A stretch of 64,000 bases of DNA from NCBI GenBank assembly GCA_021904315.1, contig CM038912.1, forward strand, positions 15,959,061 to 16,023,060. Direction: 5' to 3'. The translations under genes were made by a program, and so were the position numbers. The notes beneath the pieces were generated by a model. The model searched no databases, was not told the origin of the DNA, and was given only the letters and a program-made list of their open reading frames with translations. Source of the DNA: Sphagnum magellanicum (Eukaryota > Streptophyta > Sphagnopsida > Sphagnales > Sphagnaceae). Position 1 is the first letter of the stretch. The number at the start of each line of letters is the position of its first letter. This document shows positions 1-15,400 of the stretch, in pieces.

Positions 1-3000
1 AAATCCTAACACTTCCAAATGAATTCTAACACTTTTATAATAAATTAACACTTTGGGAGTTGGGAGTCTTTGGGTGTCAAAAATATTTGGATCAAGGTTG
101 CAAAACCAAACCTTGTCCAAATTGGGCTTTCTATAACCATTGGAAAGGCCTTGAAAATTATTACAATGTAATGGGGTTGTATTCCCAAAATAAGGACATG
201 TGAAACAAGTTATGATTAAATGAAGGTTTGGTAATCAAATTACCAAGATGATTCATGATCGTTTAATCATCTTGCAAAGGAGTCAAATCAACTCCTATTG
301 AAGAGTGTGATACATTGTTGAAAAATTATTTTCAAAGGTTACGACTTGGTTTTTGAATTTTTTTGATTTGAAACAAAAAATTAAAAAATTATGAACCCCT
401 AAAAAGTGGGATTCATAACTTGGTAGTATCTAGACTCCCATTTGAAAATCTCGAGAAAAAGTGTTGTTAAGTTGAGCTTGTAATCATATCAAACAACACA
501 AACCAAAAAATGATGGTTAATATAGTTTAAAGCCAAAATGATGCATGGACAAGTCATAGGCAATTGTAGACATATGAAATTCACCATGACCTAGACTTGA
601 AAAAACCCACCAATATTCTCCTTATAATATACTTTGTTACTCTTCACAAAGGCTATTCTAGTTTCATTTCAAAGTTCTCACACCCTCTTTCTTTTCAAGA
701 ATTAAAGAACATGCTTTAGGTTTGTATTCCTTACAAAACTAAAACTCAATAGGTCCTTTACCAATGATACCATTTCACAAATGTAGGGTGTGTCATTTTG
801 TTTCTCCTTTACATTAATTATGAATGCCATGATGTATTCTTGGGTCAAGGTCAATGTTCAATGTCCTTTGTGAAACCCTACCAAAAGATTTAACCATCAT
901 TAAAAGACAAAGTTTCCTCATTCACGTTTGCATAATGAAAGTGAATGGGGTCCTTGTGTACTTTTGGAGCAAAACTGAAACAATTGTGTTGATGCATTCA
1001 CATAACCTTTTGTATTGGAGTAGTTTGATGAGCACAAGGTTGTCAAAAATGACATGACATGCCCATTTTGCATTAGTTGTCATGTTGATGCTTGTTCGGA
1101 CATGGTAGTTTTGTTCATCAAGTTGGACATTGACATATTTTTTGGTGAAAATGTTTTTGGTCAAATTGATTTTGATAACTATGAATGTTTGGTCATCAAG
1201 TTTTTCAATCAACATTTGGGCAACCACAAATTTGGTGATTGAAAAATTTTAGTTGTTACTTGGAAATTTTTTGTCACCAAATTGGGTGATTGAAAGTTTT
1301 CAATTGTTGACCAAAAAAAATAAAAATCAATCATCACTTGGAAATTTTTTTGTCATCATTTGGAAATATTTAGTTATTTTACTGACAATGGCTCGATCTC
1401 CACCAATTGATCAAACAATCAAAATTTTTGATCATTGCCCAATGTTTTTTAGTAATTTTCCATAAAAATATTTCAATTGTCAACCGGAAATTCTTTTTCA
1501 ATCACCATAAGACTATGGTGACCAAACATCATTTCAAGTTAAACATGACATGGGTAGTCCGACTTCAATGTTGGCCTAGATTAACTTATTTTGATGTGAC
1601 ATTGGGCAACATTAATATCTTGATGAACGCTTGGACATTGTGAGAACCTTGGATGAACATTGAAAAATCATATTGTAAAGATCACTAACAAACAATTTGG
1701 ATATGTCATTTAACAATGTTAATGTGTTAAAAGGCATGTCAAGATCTTGGTTAGGCTTGAAATAGTCCATGAAAAAACATACAAATCCATTGGAACCAAG
1801 ATGAAATGCTTCAAAAGTTCAAATTATGCCAAACAAAATTGGGGAAAAAATAATAAATAAAAAATTATATTAGTTTTTTTAATTGCATACCACAATTAAA
1901 AATAATAATTCATAAATAATAAAGGTTGTGTGTTTACATGAAATTGGACCCCCTCCTTTCTAATATTTTATGTGTTTGACTTCATTTAAGAATTGAGATT
2001 GTCTACCATATTTTATTTTATTTTTTCAATTTAACATTGGTTCCTTTAGTTGTATGAAGACCCAGCCTATCAATGCATTTTTTTCAAAAAAAAATTGTTT
2101 GTAGCCAAAATGGAAATCATCACTAAGAAGATTTAGTCAAATCTAACTATAAACCAAATATGAAATACAAATCTTTAATTATCTATCTATATTTTTGGCC
2201 ACATATCAAAAACCAAATGTAAATATCTAGCAAATTTTACTTCTTTTCCCCCCCTAATGTTTGGCAATTAAAAAATTAGCTTTTGTGATTGTTTCAAAAA
2301 AATCCAACGTTGATATGTTTTATGTGCAAGATTTATTATTATTGTTTTGTTGTGTTTTCTAGAGAATGAAGTAGAGAAATTTAAATGCAAAGGAGAAATT
2401 ATGTTGCATATGGATATTGTTGATTGTGAATTTGTTTGAAAGATCTACAAAAATATAAGTAACTTAACAATTTTTTGATTATAGATTGAAGTTCTTCAAT
2501 TTGTAAATTTTGGATTAGTGATGTGATTATTAGTCATTTTTGGGTTTTGAGTTGTTGTGTATTAGTTGCATGGATGTATAGGTGTCATTGTTTTGTGTAG
2601 TTGTGTTTTCCTTAATTCATTGGTTTCACCATGTAAGGTTTAATTAGTTGTCTTGTCATTGTATTGTGACCCTAATATTAACTTTTTTCCTAATTATGTG
2701 TATTGATTATAATAACAAAATGACCTTAACATATTGTAATCCCTTATTTAAAGCTTTTGTGAGCCCTAGTCTACAGTCAAATATTAAATTATGCTATGGA
2801 TTTTTGTATAACAATAATTTTACTAACTTGTTTGAATGTTTATATTTTTTAAAAGTTTGAGCAATTGCAAATGGGTGAAAGCACACTACACTATGCATAA
2901 AATGTTGTCACAAGGCATTTTTTACAAGATTTTGAGATTTGTAATTGGCTAATTAAATAGAAATGATTACATTAATAAAGGAATCAACATTACAATGTCA

Positions 3001-5600
3001 TATATACTATAATCACATTATATGAATTTTTTTAATAGTTTTTGAATTTGTCATAACATAATGGACCTTTTAAAAAGTACCCAAAAACTTGTAATAATCC
3101 ATAATCAATGGATATGGACTTCATACACCTTCATATAATGTTTTTTGTTGAATAAAAGACTCAATGATAATATGATGAGATAACATTAATACCAAAAAAT
3201 TTCTTTTGAAAAGATTTAATGACCAAATTTTTCTATGTACCTTGAATTATGGTTTTTTTCCCATTAAGTCCTTTCTTTAATGAAATTAAGAATTTAGAAG
3301 TTCATATGTCAAATTTAAATTATCCATAAGGTAAACTAGGGTTAGAATTTTTTAATAATGAATTTCTAATGATAACCTGCAAAATTACATGTGTGATTCT
3401 AAGTATGTTGCCTTCACACTATCTTTGTAGTGTTAATTTAGGCAATTATGAACTTCCATATGTGCTTGACACTGTTACACCTTAATGTGCTTTCACCCAA
3501 ATATATATATATATAGTATGTAGAAAGTTTTTGTATTTGAATGGGTTTAGGAAGGTTTTATTTCTTTTTTGATTAGGTTGCAAGAACTTGTTTCTCCATT
3601 TTGTTATTCTTGCATTGCTTGTAATAAGTTTGTTGTGCAACTATCTAATGGCCTCACTCCCTAGTCCTAGCATGAAGAGGTCAACACATTTGAATGTTGT
3701 GTTTATTACAAAGGATCAATAGAACATATTAGGTGCATCATGTGAGGGATGAATCTTGAGTAGGCATGGTTCATGAGATGTTGTGGGGGAATGGGCACAA
3801 ATATATCCACTACAATTTGACCGATGTTTTTTTGATTTCATAACCATTACCTTAATTGTTGGTTTCAAATATGTGATCACTTTCTTTCCACAACTAAACA
3901 TTCATGCATATGTTAAAATCATAAACTTTAGTGTAATGTTAAAAAAATAGATTTGAAATGGGAGACTAGATGTTTGTGTTGAGACTGGAAGGGATAATTG
4001 TTGTTGAGAACATTGATGCTTTCTCAAATTTATTTCTATGCACATTATTTGAAGCTTCATCCACATGGATGGTCTTGAGTAGTTGGGCACCATCAAGATG
4101 TTGGTTGATAGTGCCAAGTCATGTATGCTCATTGTTTTTAATTGTGTTGATGCTAAGGACATTTAAGGACTTGTGATTTCCTTGAATTTTATCCATAATA
4201 TATACAATTGGTGCGAGTCTATAGAACTACAAGACCAACCACTATGCTTATCAAAAATATCAAGGTAATATTGTCTTTAGGGAACAATAATGATTCAACT
4301 AGTGTAACAAAACATGATTTAATATACACATCATAATTTAAAATTTATTCCAAAAATAATTTTTGTCTACTTTCTCCATTTATCAAATACAAAAAAATGA
4401 ATAGTACTTATGAAGAAATGTCATGTCCCAAAACAAATGCATGTAATGACCTAGATCAATTATTTCTTTCAAAATTTGTAATCATAAAATCTTTGAGTAC
4501 TTGGTTTCTAAATTACTCTTTGAAGATGTGCTAGCACATCCAAACTTATTAACATTTCACATTCTTTGTTGACATGTAACAAAAATACAAAATACAATGC
4601 AAACAAACAAATTCATACTAAACAAATTAAACATTTTATATTATTAGGATCAACATGGAATGATGATACATTATGACAAAACTATGTTATTATCACAATC
4701 ATTTATTGTGATAGATCATGATGTTGAATTTATTTCTATATTTTCAGTAAAAATACATGTGAAACATTGTATATACCCACAATAAACCACCTAAAATAAA
4801 ATAAATTATTTCAATTATGTCTTCAAAACAATTTAGAAAAAAAAAAAAAACTCTATATTGTCTAACTATAGTAATTGGAGATTTTAGTGTAAACATGTTA
4901 ATCAAAAGATAACAATAAATATTACTACAAAACTATACGGAAAAATATAGTTTGAAACTCATATCTTTTGAAAGTACACACTATTGTTTATAATATGCAA
5001 AATAGCTCATGCAAGGACTAATGCAAGAACACAACAATGGCATTTTTGGATGAACATAAGATTATTGGACAAACCACAAATTTATATATTTTTCATTTAA
5101 ATGACCTCTATTTATTCTACCACAATTACCAATTTAAATCCTTCACTTCAACTTAGAATGTTTAAACTTTCAAAAATTTCAAATTGTAAATAATACATTG
5201 TGCACAACAAAGTACATTATTTTTTCTCATTTTATTCCAATCACATAGACCTTCCCAAAACAATTCCTTGCAATTATTTTATTTAAATATATATACATTC
5301 ATACATAGGCAGGGGCCCTGTGTTCCCAACAGCTTGTTTTTCTATGGAATTAGTCCCTAACTGAAATCCCTTGAGACCAAGAAAAATCAACCAAAAAAAG
5401 AGTAGTCCCATTTCAAGTTCACCTTGGTTGGACACCATTTTTCAGAAGTTGCAAGTTTGTTCTTACACAAAAATAGTTCCTACAAAAATGAAGAAGAATT
5501 GAGAAAGATCTGCCAAAGTGTTTGGTGATAGACGCATCTACCCTAAGTGATGATACATGTTCAGATCTTGCAGGTAACACAATATGAATTACATGTAGCC
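1..5600. other. AT-rich intergenic spacer without a recognisable gene
   Basis: About 5.6 kb of strongly AT-rich sequence. The open frames are short and carry no domain I recognise. Around 1,190-1,370 there are loosely repeated phrases built on TTGGAAATTTTTT and TTGGTGATTGAAA, suggesting a degenerate minisatellite or a decayed element. The first ~110 bases share a block with the reverse complement of about 37,560-37,630, so at least part of the spacer is dispersed repeat. Confidence 0.6.
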
Positions 5601-6364
5601 TACTGTTCTTAAATGCTGCAGGTTAGCAAGTATGGGCAAAGAATCAAGCCTATGCATGTGCGGCATCTCCACCCTCGCCTTCCCTTTTGGGTCTCCACCA
5701 GGGTTTACCGCATCCTTACAAACTAAAGCAAACCCATCTTACAGGACCAGCGTAACAAAGGCCAGGGTAAGATGCATATCACAAAACAACTTCCACAGGA
5801 GGCCATCAAAAAAAACACCCAACAACTACAGCAACACATCTTTACCAAGACATGAAACCCGACTACAGAACCTTTAAAATGCCACATCAAGGAATTGTGG
5901 CCTTTCAGAGAAAAAACGCCACTAACCCTAGGCATATAGACTGTTGGGATCAAATGGGCGCGGAGCAACTTGCTTCAGCATGCAATGATGACACCCAGAA
6001 GTTACAGCACATTGAGATAAGAAGCAGGTCTCACTATGATGTCACAAGGAACATCAGTGTTACAAGTCACATTCTCACATTCTCACATTCTCCCAACCTG
6101 CATCTTGAAGAGTTTAAGAGGACTGCATGAGGTGATTGAGCATAGTAAAATGAGGCAACACTCTGATTAGAATGGTGATACACAATTACCACAAGCAAGA
6201 AGCATACTATGAAAACATGGAATGATGACAAAGTGGAGATCATGGATCAGCCCAAAAAGAATGAAATTGTATGACAAAATCTACAGCGGACAAACATGGG
6301 AATTGCATATGACTTGCCTGCTCTTCCTTTCTCAAGTACCTTCTTCCTCTTCCTCCTTCAGCAC

Positions 6365-6370
6365 TTTATT
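6365..6370 (-). promoter_or_regulatory. Possible polyadenylation signal of the NUP1-like gene
   Basis: On the minus strand this reads AATAAA, about 127 bases downstream of the nucleoporin stop codon. The hexamer and the distance suit a plant near-upstream poly(A) element. Plant poly(A) signals are loose and the surroundings are AT-rich, so a chance match is possible. Confidence 0.35.
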
Positions 6371-6496
6371 TTGGTCACTCTTTGCAAGCACTTCTTTAAA
6401 CACTTTCCTTGCCAACTCTAAGCCTCTGGATTTCCCCAACTCTTTTCTTCACATGTCTCTTTGTCCCTCAAAAATACAAGAAAAGGCAAAGTAGGA

Positions 6497-9400
6497 CTAC
6501 TTCCTCTTTGTGGTGCCTATCCTTTTGGCTTTAATAAACTTACGATTAGTCTTAGCACTAGTCTCTTGGCCTGATGATCCCAGTGCAAAGGAACCACCAT
6601 CAAAGTTGAGTCCACTGCCATTATGCTGTTGTGCAGGAGTTGTAAATGGGTTAGCAGTCAAACCAGTGGGTGCAAAAGCATTTCCCACTGGAGGACTAGG
6701 CTGGCCCCCAAAACTGAAGGCAGGTCCAGCAGGAGTGGACTGTTGGGGGAAAACAAAATGTGCTGATCCTGCTGGTTGCGGAGCACTGAAAGGAAGAGAG
6801 AGTTGTTGTGAAGATGCCACACCAGAAGCCATTTGTAAAGGAGGTTCTTCTGGCATGCTATCCTCCATGTGGTTTTCAGCATTTGCATCGCTGGCCACTG
6901 CCCAATTGGGAGAAGACCCAAAAGGAGACCCAAAGTTTGCTGACCCAAACACTGGTGTTGATGAGGATTCAGGCTTTGCTCCAAAAGAAAAAGGGTTTGC
7001 AGCTGAAGAGCCACTTGCAACACCAAAGGAGAATCCACTACTGGGAGCAGCACCTAAGGACCCAAATGCAAAGGTGCTAGTTGTTGAGGAAGTAGATGGA
7101 GCTCCAAATGAGAAGGTGGAAGAGGGTGGACTGGGGCCCAGGTTTGCAGAAGCACCAAATCCTGATCCAAAGAGAGAAGGCACAGGCGAAGGCTGGGCAG
7201 CCACATCATCGGAAAAACCTCCAAAGGCCTGGTTGTTGGTGCCTTGTACAGCAATAGCTGGGGCGCTTGATGCTCCAGTCGATGTGGGAAGGGTGGTTAA
7301 GTTGCTTGATCCAAATGCAGAGCTTGTCGTTGTGCCAAACACAGAAACAGGACCACTAAATGCTTCAAAGTGATTTGGAGTGCTCCCAGAAGCAAGAGGA
7401 GAAGGCACAATTGTTGTACTGGTTGCTGGATTTGAAAGAGCTGTTGTAGGAACAGCTAAGCCAAAAGGCAAGGGTGCTGGTGCTGCAAAGCCAACTGTCG
7501 ACACTGAAGCTGAAGAACTAATGCCTTGACCAATGGAAGGTGTAGCAAAGAGTGCTTGTGATGGAGTTGAGTTAGAACTGGCTGCTGAGGAGCTGCCTGA
7601 TATTAATCCTCCTGCTCCCAAGAATGTTGAAGTTGAGGAGATTGGGGACATAGTTGTGAACCCAAAAGCTACACCTGCTGACAGGGCACCTGTGACATGA
7701 TCCAGATTAATGCTAGCACTAAACACTCTCACTCCACCTATCTCATCTTCAGAACATATAACAACAATGGAGTCTACTCAAACACCAAAAGGAATATATA
7801 AGTCAAAGAGGATTGCCATTGCAAGCAAAAAAAAGACTTGGTTACAATCCCAAATAGGCCATTGCACAAACCTGATACATTGCTGGAGATGGATGTGTTC
7901 TTGATTTCCTGGTCAAACATTTTCTTCTGGGATTCATCAGCCTGAGGTGAATGTGTTGAAGGTGAAGTGATCTGGGATGAAGGAACTGAGGGTGCTCCAA
8001 ATTGGAAAGGAGATTTCTTCGGTTGTGACACAAAGGAGGAACCAAATGTAAAAGGAGACAAAGTGGCAGCTGTGGCTGCTAAACTGCTGGTCCCAGAAAT
8101 GTTGTAACTTGTGCCTGCCTGGGGGACAGTTGCAGGAGCAGGTGGTACTGATGCTGATTTCGTGCTGCCGAAACCAAAAACATGGATATTGCTGCTTGGG
8201 GTAACTGACGAGTTCATGTCCAAGGCAAACTTGCTACTTGGATTTGAGATTGCATGCTGCTCGGAGGTGGGGTTGTACCCAGCAGAAGTACCAAAGCTTG
8301 TTGATGTTGCTTTCCCTGCAAACAATGTGCAATTTGGGGATCAGATGAATGATCTCAGGTGCTCAAAGTGCAGGTTGTTTGTTGGCACTCATGAGTATTA
8401 GTTTCATCATCACCTTTGCCTGCTCTGAAGGTTGCTACAGAAACAGTAATTTCCCAAGGATCACTGGCACAAGAACTAACAAAGATGTATGGAACATACC
8501 CCTGAGATCCATCCAAACACGACCCCTTCAATGGCAGCACCAGCAGAAAGGCAAAGTGCAACTGTCAACAAAGTAATCTTTCTCCCCTCTTATGGAAAGC
8601 CATGTATGTTTATCACACCTGCCTAGACTTTTGGTGCTATTTCTGAATTGATGGTCCATTAGGAAGTCACTTTACCTGGTTCAGATTGTGTGCTGGCACT
8701 AGAAAAGCTTGTTGTCAAAAAATTGGGAGACGTGGTTGCTAGAGAGGCATGTGGGAAGAGGGAATCAGGAGCCAGCTGTCCAATTGTTGGCAGATTGTTA
8801 CTCTTGGCTGTGACCTCAGTTGATTCAACTGAATCCACCGGTGATTCCTGAATTGCAAGTGATCGAGGTGTTGATGCAGTGGTGGCAACTGCAGGACTGA
8901 AATAAGATTGACAAACAACTTCATCAATAAATGCCAATACTGAAAGAAGAGCACTGTAAAGATCAGCCTATGCATTGTTATGAACATCGCCCAAGAATCT
9001 CCACAATTAGGGAACAATGCAGTAAGACTTCTACAAAAATGCAGAACAAAACCTGTACATGGATCATACCTGAAAACAAGTTCTGGCTTGCTGTCAAATT
9101 TGAAGTTTTTGCGGTTGAATGGATCACTGTCCTCAGCTGATTCTACCACTCCTGATGGCAATGAAAAAACCAGTTTCCCTGCAATAGGATCTGAAGAGAA
9201 CTTGAAAGCTGGACCTCCATTATTGGCGGCTGCAGTGGGGAATGCCTTTGGTGTTGAGGGAGCCTCAAAAGATGCACCTGATTGGGTTGATGAAGGAAAA
9301 GTAAAACCACCTGGACTACCAGCTCTGGAGCTGATAGGATTCCAGGATGTCACATACGGATTTGTCTCCACACTGGCTGGGGCACCCATTACAGGTGGAA

Positions 9401-12400
9401 TTATGGTAGACATTGACTTAGGAGTGATGATATCAGAAAACACAACCTGAGAGACAGGCTTGACTATGGAACTTGTGCTTGTAGTAGAGATAGTTGACAC
9501 ATGCAAACCTGTGTATGCAGCTTGGCTTTCATCATCTGACCCAGATTCCTGTGCACAATAACATGAAGATGACCACTTTCAGGTTGCACATACCCCACTG
9601 GACAAACTTGTTTCAGCATTTACAGTAATTTGCACAGCTCAACTACATCAAAGTCAGTAACAGGCTTCCCAAGGAAAATGGTGTTTGGATACAGATCTCT
9701 TTCCTTGCTGGAGATAAAAAGAGGACAGAGAATAAAACATACTCTCCCCCCTTTTCTCTAACTCCTAATTTCTTTACAATGAGCACAGAATAGTGAAGTA
9801 AAATCAACATACTTGAAAAGCAGCACTTATCCGGAAACCCTTGCTATTGGTGACAATTGGACCAACACCAGGCACAGTTTCCTCTGGCTCTTTACAACTT
9901 GCCAATGTCTCTTTGGCAGACCCTGTAATTGTACGTGAACCATCCAGTGTTTGACCTGTGAAAGTAAGCATGGCATTGAGTAAATTCTTCAACTACAAAC
10001 AAGCTCTTCAACAATCCACCATTTCTTTTTCCTCTTAAAGTCCCTCACAACAAAACACACTTGGTGTATCCATCATCATAAGGTCAGTTGCAATATGTGA
10101 CAGGGAAAAAATTGCAGGGTGATTCCTCCGCTTGCCCAAAATGAAGGGTATGCCCCCAAGGGGACACAACCAGTATCCCATATCAGTAGCAATTCTGATG
10201 CAACATATCATAGAACTGCCACTGGAAGAAAGAAAGAAGTCCCATGACTGGGTACGGTACCAACCTGTGATCTTCTTCTCATAAGAGACTTCTGGAAAGC
10301 CAAAGACTGGAGCTTTCCCTTTCCCTGTGAGTTTTGTGCTGTGGGTGGATTCTTTCCATGCAAATCCTTCAACACAGGGAAGATCCTTCTCTAAATTGCG
10401 GGCTGCAGGTCCAGCATCTCTTACTTTGTGAAACTCTGGAATCTCCTGGGTCTGTGGACACAGCAAACCACCTCCTGACATCAATGCCTTAGAATGGCAA
10501 ATACACAAAATGAGGACACTGGGCACACAGTTGCAAGGAAACTAGACTTCGTAGTAAAACTGATAGGAAAACTAGAGAGAAACAAATGAAGAAAAAAAGG
10601 AATCTACCTGCATGGTCTCAGCCAAAATGCTGGCCACTCTAAAAGACATGAAAGAGAAGACCAAGACACCAAGCAGAAACAAGACCAAAAAAAAAAAAAG
10701 AAGAAAAAACAAGGAAGAACCAAACAAGGAAAGACAGATAGAAGAGAAACATATATATGGGATTGCAGATAATAATCTAGAGTACCAATTTGAAATAACT
10801 ATTATTTCAGTTCTGGCCAAACAAAAACCAAACATGAACAGAGTGAATTCTGTCATAACTCACTCTGGTTGTCATGACTGCACACTTAGTGGCCAACATC
10901 ATGACTTAGTTACATGGTCATGCTGTGAAATATTTGCTAGCACTCAAGTTATTTAAGTCACCCCTTACAAGCAAGAATCTCAGCCTAAGGCATAGAGAAG
11001 GGCCAACATAGAGGATACTGATTTGGGCCTCCTGTACCATGAACAAATCCTTTAAGCATACCACTGCGACTATGAGGTACCTGGATGCAGAATATTTGCT
11101 CTAGCCACAAGAAGACATGTCTATGGGATGGAAAAGAAGACTTATATCTATGACAATGGAGACACATCTCCAAAACAACAATTTGAAGCTAACATGACAA
11201 AGAATGCAGTCATAACCTTATGAGAGTTGCTCAGAAAGTGTCAGGGTATCACCTTCATCATGAATAGCAGCAACAAGCTGCCATGACCACCCACTGACTT
11301 CAGCAGTGAGTGTAGATAAGTACATATTATATCTGCCCAAATTTTAATTGCATACAATTCTACAGAAATCTTGGCCAGATTATTATACAAGATCTGCATC
11401 CTGAGTTTCTGTCACATTCCCAGAAGCAAGAGAAGACTCAATCATGATGTTGGCCAGCTAATCTAAAAGGTCAAAGGTATCCTTTACTCAAGCTGCAACA
11501 AGCTTGTGAGGGTAAGATTCATTTAATTTTAGCTTGTCCCTGTACAAGCAGGCATCTAAACTGAAGGCATAGAGAGGCCTTCTGAGGGGAAGTAGTTGGT
11601 TGGAGCCTCCTGCACCTCAACACATACTTCCAAGATGAGAAGGTATATCTTCATAAGTACTGAGAATTTCTCAACACATATGGCTTTTAGTTTTAGAAAC
11701 TTTTGAAATGATCATTCTCAAGATTGGTAAAGGAGAAAACTCCAAACAGAAACCGTTAGGCAAGAGGAAAGACTGCACAGGAACACTTTTGAAGGTACCC
11801 ATTATGTCAGTTCTGGCAAAACCAGAACTAAAAATAACAAGAAGAGAGAAACAACAAGAACGTAAGAGTATGATCTTTTGAAGACAAAGTGGTCTTTAAA
11901 ATGCTCCCCAATTCAGGACTAAGAAGGCCCTTGAAATAAAAATTTTACAGATTCCAAAGGCACAAACACCAAACATAAGGCACAAACAGTCACACACTGA
12001 TCAGAGACTTTCAACAGTGACCAGTGTGGTCTTGACTAGTAACTGTAACAGGAAATCAGGAAGCACAAACAGACACAGAAACGAATCTACCTGTGTTAGG
12101 TGAGCTTGATCATTTTTTATCAGACTTGAAGTGGGCTCTGAAGCTGGCTGTTCTCTTGCAAGTGCCAGTTCCTCATCCAGCAACTTGCCTCTTGGTGTTG
12201 GAGTCATTCTTTCAAGAGTTTCCAGAATCTTCCGTGCTGTTTCGCTGGATTGTACAGGAATAACAGGAAGACTTCTGAGTGCCACAGCACTGCCTTTCAA
12301 TTCCTCATCCTTTTCTGCCTTGGTTCCAGGTCCACTCTTTTTTGCCTGGTAGGGAACTCAACACACAAGAGTAATATGAGAAGAGGTTCTAACTTGTTCA

Positions 12401-15400
12401 CATCATCCGTCAATGAATGAATTGGTGAAGACCACACTTATCTCCATTGCCTAACCCAGTTGACAACAAGACAATCAACCACCTTGAGAATATTTGTCCA
12501 CTGAGAATATTTAAGATTAAGAGTCCTTGCTACTGCACAAAAACACTTCTCCACTTTACAATATATACATGAGAAAAGAATTGCTGGGTTTAAACTCTCA
12601 ATATGCGACTGAGAGTTAGACACGCTACTGACCTCTGACAAAGCTCTGCCCAAACTGCTCACAGTGTTAGGATTCTGCTTGACCTCCATGGGTGTTGTTT
12701 GAACAGCCCTTGTGGTTGGGGTGGAAAACTGGCCTAATCCAGGCCTCTTTGGCACAACCCTGACTGGACTTGGAGTATACAAGAAGGACCGTGGTCTTAA
12801 CCGCCGCATAGGCCCACCAGAAGAATATCCTCCATCATCCAAAGCTGTTGCTGCCCTCTTTTTTGATCCCTGCAACTAGCACATACAATACAACGTCACA
12901 CAAGTAGATCAACCACAGTAACAAGTTTGCTGATAATACAGCATAGAAACAGCTGATCATATTGGTCCTTACAAATGCCAGCTACCTCCTCTAGACAGCA
13001 AACCTGTGTAATGTACAACATGTTCAAATTGTTTCCTACTACAGATGGACAACACACAAAGGCAAGGGATATCTGCAGTAAGAAAGGGCAGTGTGTACCT
13101 CAGTGAGGGCCAAGCCAAGAGCTGACCCTGGAGGGGTGACAGGTGGCAGATGGCTCACAGTCCAAGGAACAGGTGGAGAAGGTGGTTTATCTTCTGACAC
13201 AATCTCCTGAATTCCTCTGATTGGATGAGGTGGCGGTCTTACAAAAGGAGGCTGCTGAAATGAGCGTGATGCAATTAGCCCCCGATATGGTGACCGTGAA
13301 TTCTCATGTTGGAAGCCTTTCCTTAGGTGCCTTGATGATAGTGGCATTGGTTGGTATGGCAAGAGTTGCAATGGAGTTACAGGTTTCTCCCTTGCTCCTG
13401 TTAACTGAGAAGTTGGTCCTGCTACTGGAGTAACTCTCTCATCCATGTAGGCTCTTGCAAGATCTACTGGTGAAGAATCAAGAACCTCTGCATCCTACAG
13501 AGACATTGGGGAATCAAGGCATAAAGCTTCAGCTTTTGACACAAAAGAAATCTAGCAGGGCACTTCTGCAGCTCAATCTACAAGATTTGTTCAATATGAC
13601 AAACCAGCTCAGGAAACCGTGAAAACTTCTTTTCATGGTCATTCCTTGGGGGTGAGAGAGAGAGAGGTTATACCTCAGAACCTCCTGCAGCAGGAGAAGC
13701 ATGATTCTCACTATCAAATCCAACAGGCCAAAATTTGAATTTTTGTTCCTGCCGGTTTTTCGTTAGCTCCTCTCTCCATCTTTGTGCATCAGACAGTACA
13801 CCATTGCTTTGCTGAGCACCATTAGCTGGTGATCGAGTTCGATGGAGAGTGTTAGGGGTAAAAGGTTTCACTTCATGGGTGGTTGCAGCTGCTGCTGCTG
13901 CTTTCTTTACATCCACTCCATTGTCCACAACAGAGGACCGTAAAATTCCTATCAAACGGTCAGCTTCCTCTCTACATTTGGAACAAACAAACAAAAGAAA
14001 CATGAGCAATATTCATGGCAGTGAAGGCAAGCAATTCCTAGGTTTCACCATTCTGAGGTCTAAGATTTGCAATACACCAACAACATAATCAGAATAGACA
14101 GGTCCATAGTCCATTCCATGTCTAAATGCGATCTTGACAATAAGACACCCACCTAGGAAATGTTGTACTCTTCATCCATCCTTCGATTTCTGAGATCTTG
14201 ATGCCACTGTGCTCATGAGCTCTCTCTTCCTCACCATGGTCATTCACACCGTCCACCAACTCCTGTAAGATTCATCTCTCAACCAAATCAAATCCCCATG
14301 TTCACCATCCCAAATTCCCAAAATTACTACTCCCATTGCAACATTCCTTAACCTAATAATATGCCAACAGATACAGAATTTGACACCAATCATCTCCTGC
14401 TTGATGATTCGCAGGAAATACTACTACTACTACTACTGTAGCCAAGCAATCTTTATCCCTAAAACCTCTATGGCAAAAGTACCCAACAAGTCACTGATGC
14501 ATGATGACTATTTTCATTTGTGGGCATGGTCTTTATGTGTGTGCATGCATGCATGCAAATTGCCAATGGTTGTGGATCTCTAGTGGATGTGGTTTTCAAT
14601 ACAGTGAGATCGCATCTTTTCTCTCTCTCTTCCTTTCACAGGATCTGTCTCTTGTTTCTGAAACTGCTGCAAATGTGCAAGCACACTATGTAAGACATAT
14701 CCAGAAGGCCTAAGGTTTTAGGGTTAAGCTGTGGGGGAGTATGTGCCCTGAGAGAGAGAGAGAGAGAGCGTACAGCTTCGACTGCCATTGGTGGCACTCC
14801 AGGATGTCCATCGTGATTTTCTTCCGCTGCAAGCAAGAAGGGCATTACCACGGGGGTAGGTAACCGAAGTCAGATATTTTCTTGGCGACAAAAAAACAAC
14901 CCTAAATACACACCTTTGGAACTGCTTCTTGAGAAACGGGACCTAACCAAAGGGACAACATCCAGTTTCCCCGCTTCACAATACTCTTGCAGGAACGCAA
15001 AACTTGTGATGCAAAGCTAACCATTTGTCTATGAAGAAGAGAAAGCGCAGAGAGACAGAGAGAGATAGAGAACAAAAACCAGTGTTTTTATCTCCGTTGT
15101 TGGTGACTGAGAGCGGCGCTGTTGCATCCTCCTGCTGCTGCTGCTGCTGCTGCTGTCGCCGTCCAAAAAACGAAGAATAAAACAAGGAAGCGCCGCTTGT
15201 AACGAGCTTAGAAGCAGTCCCTAGCAAGTCAACTCCAAGCCACGCCCCTCCTCCTCCTCCTCCTCCTCTTCTAGCCGGCGCCTCCTCCGCCTCCTCACCA
15301 CCACCAACGCCATTTGCCACAACGGCAGCAGCCTGCACAGGACCTGCAGAGGCATGTCGTCCAACTGACGGCCGTTCATAAGGAGTTGCAGCATTTCTAG

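Noticed and set aside
6510..7373. A 287-codon open frame on the plus strand
   Set aside because: It is the antisense of the last NUP1 exon. Its length comes from the Ser/Ala/Gly-rich FG codons; the minus frame has the family motifs and correct splice phases.
10572..10856. 94-codon minus frame with long hydrophobic runs, suggestive of a membrane protein
   Set aside because: It falls in the large NUP1 intron and its hydrophobicity comes from poly-A/AAG-rich DNA read in reverse; no family resemblance.
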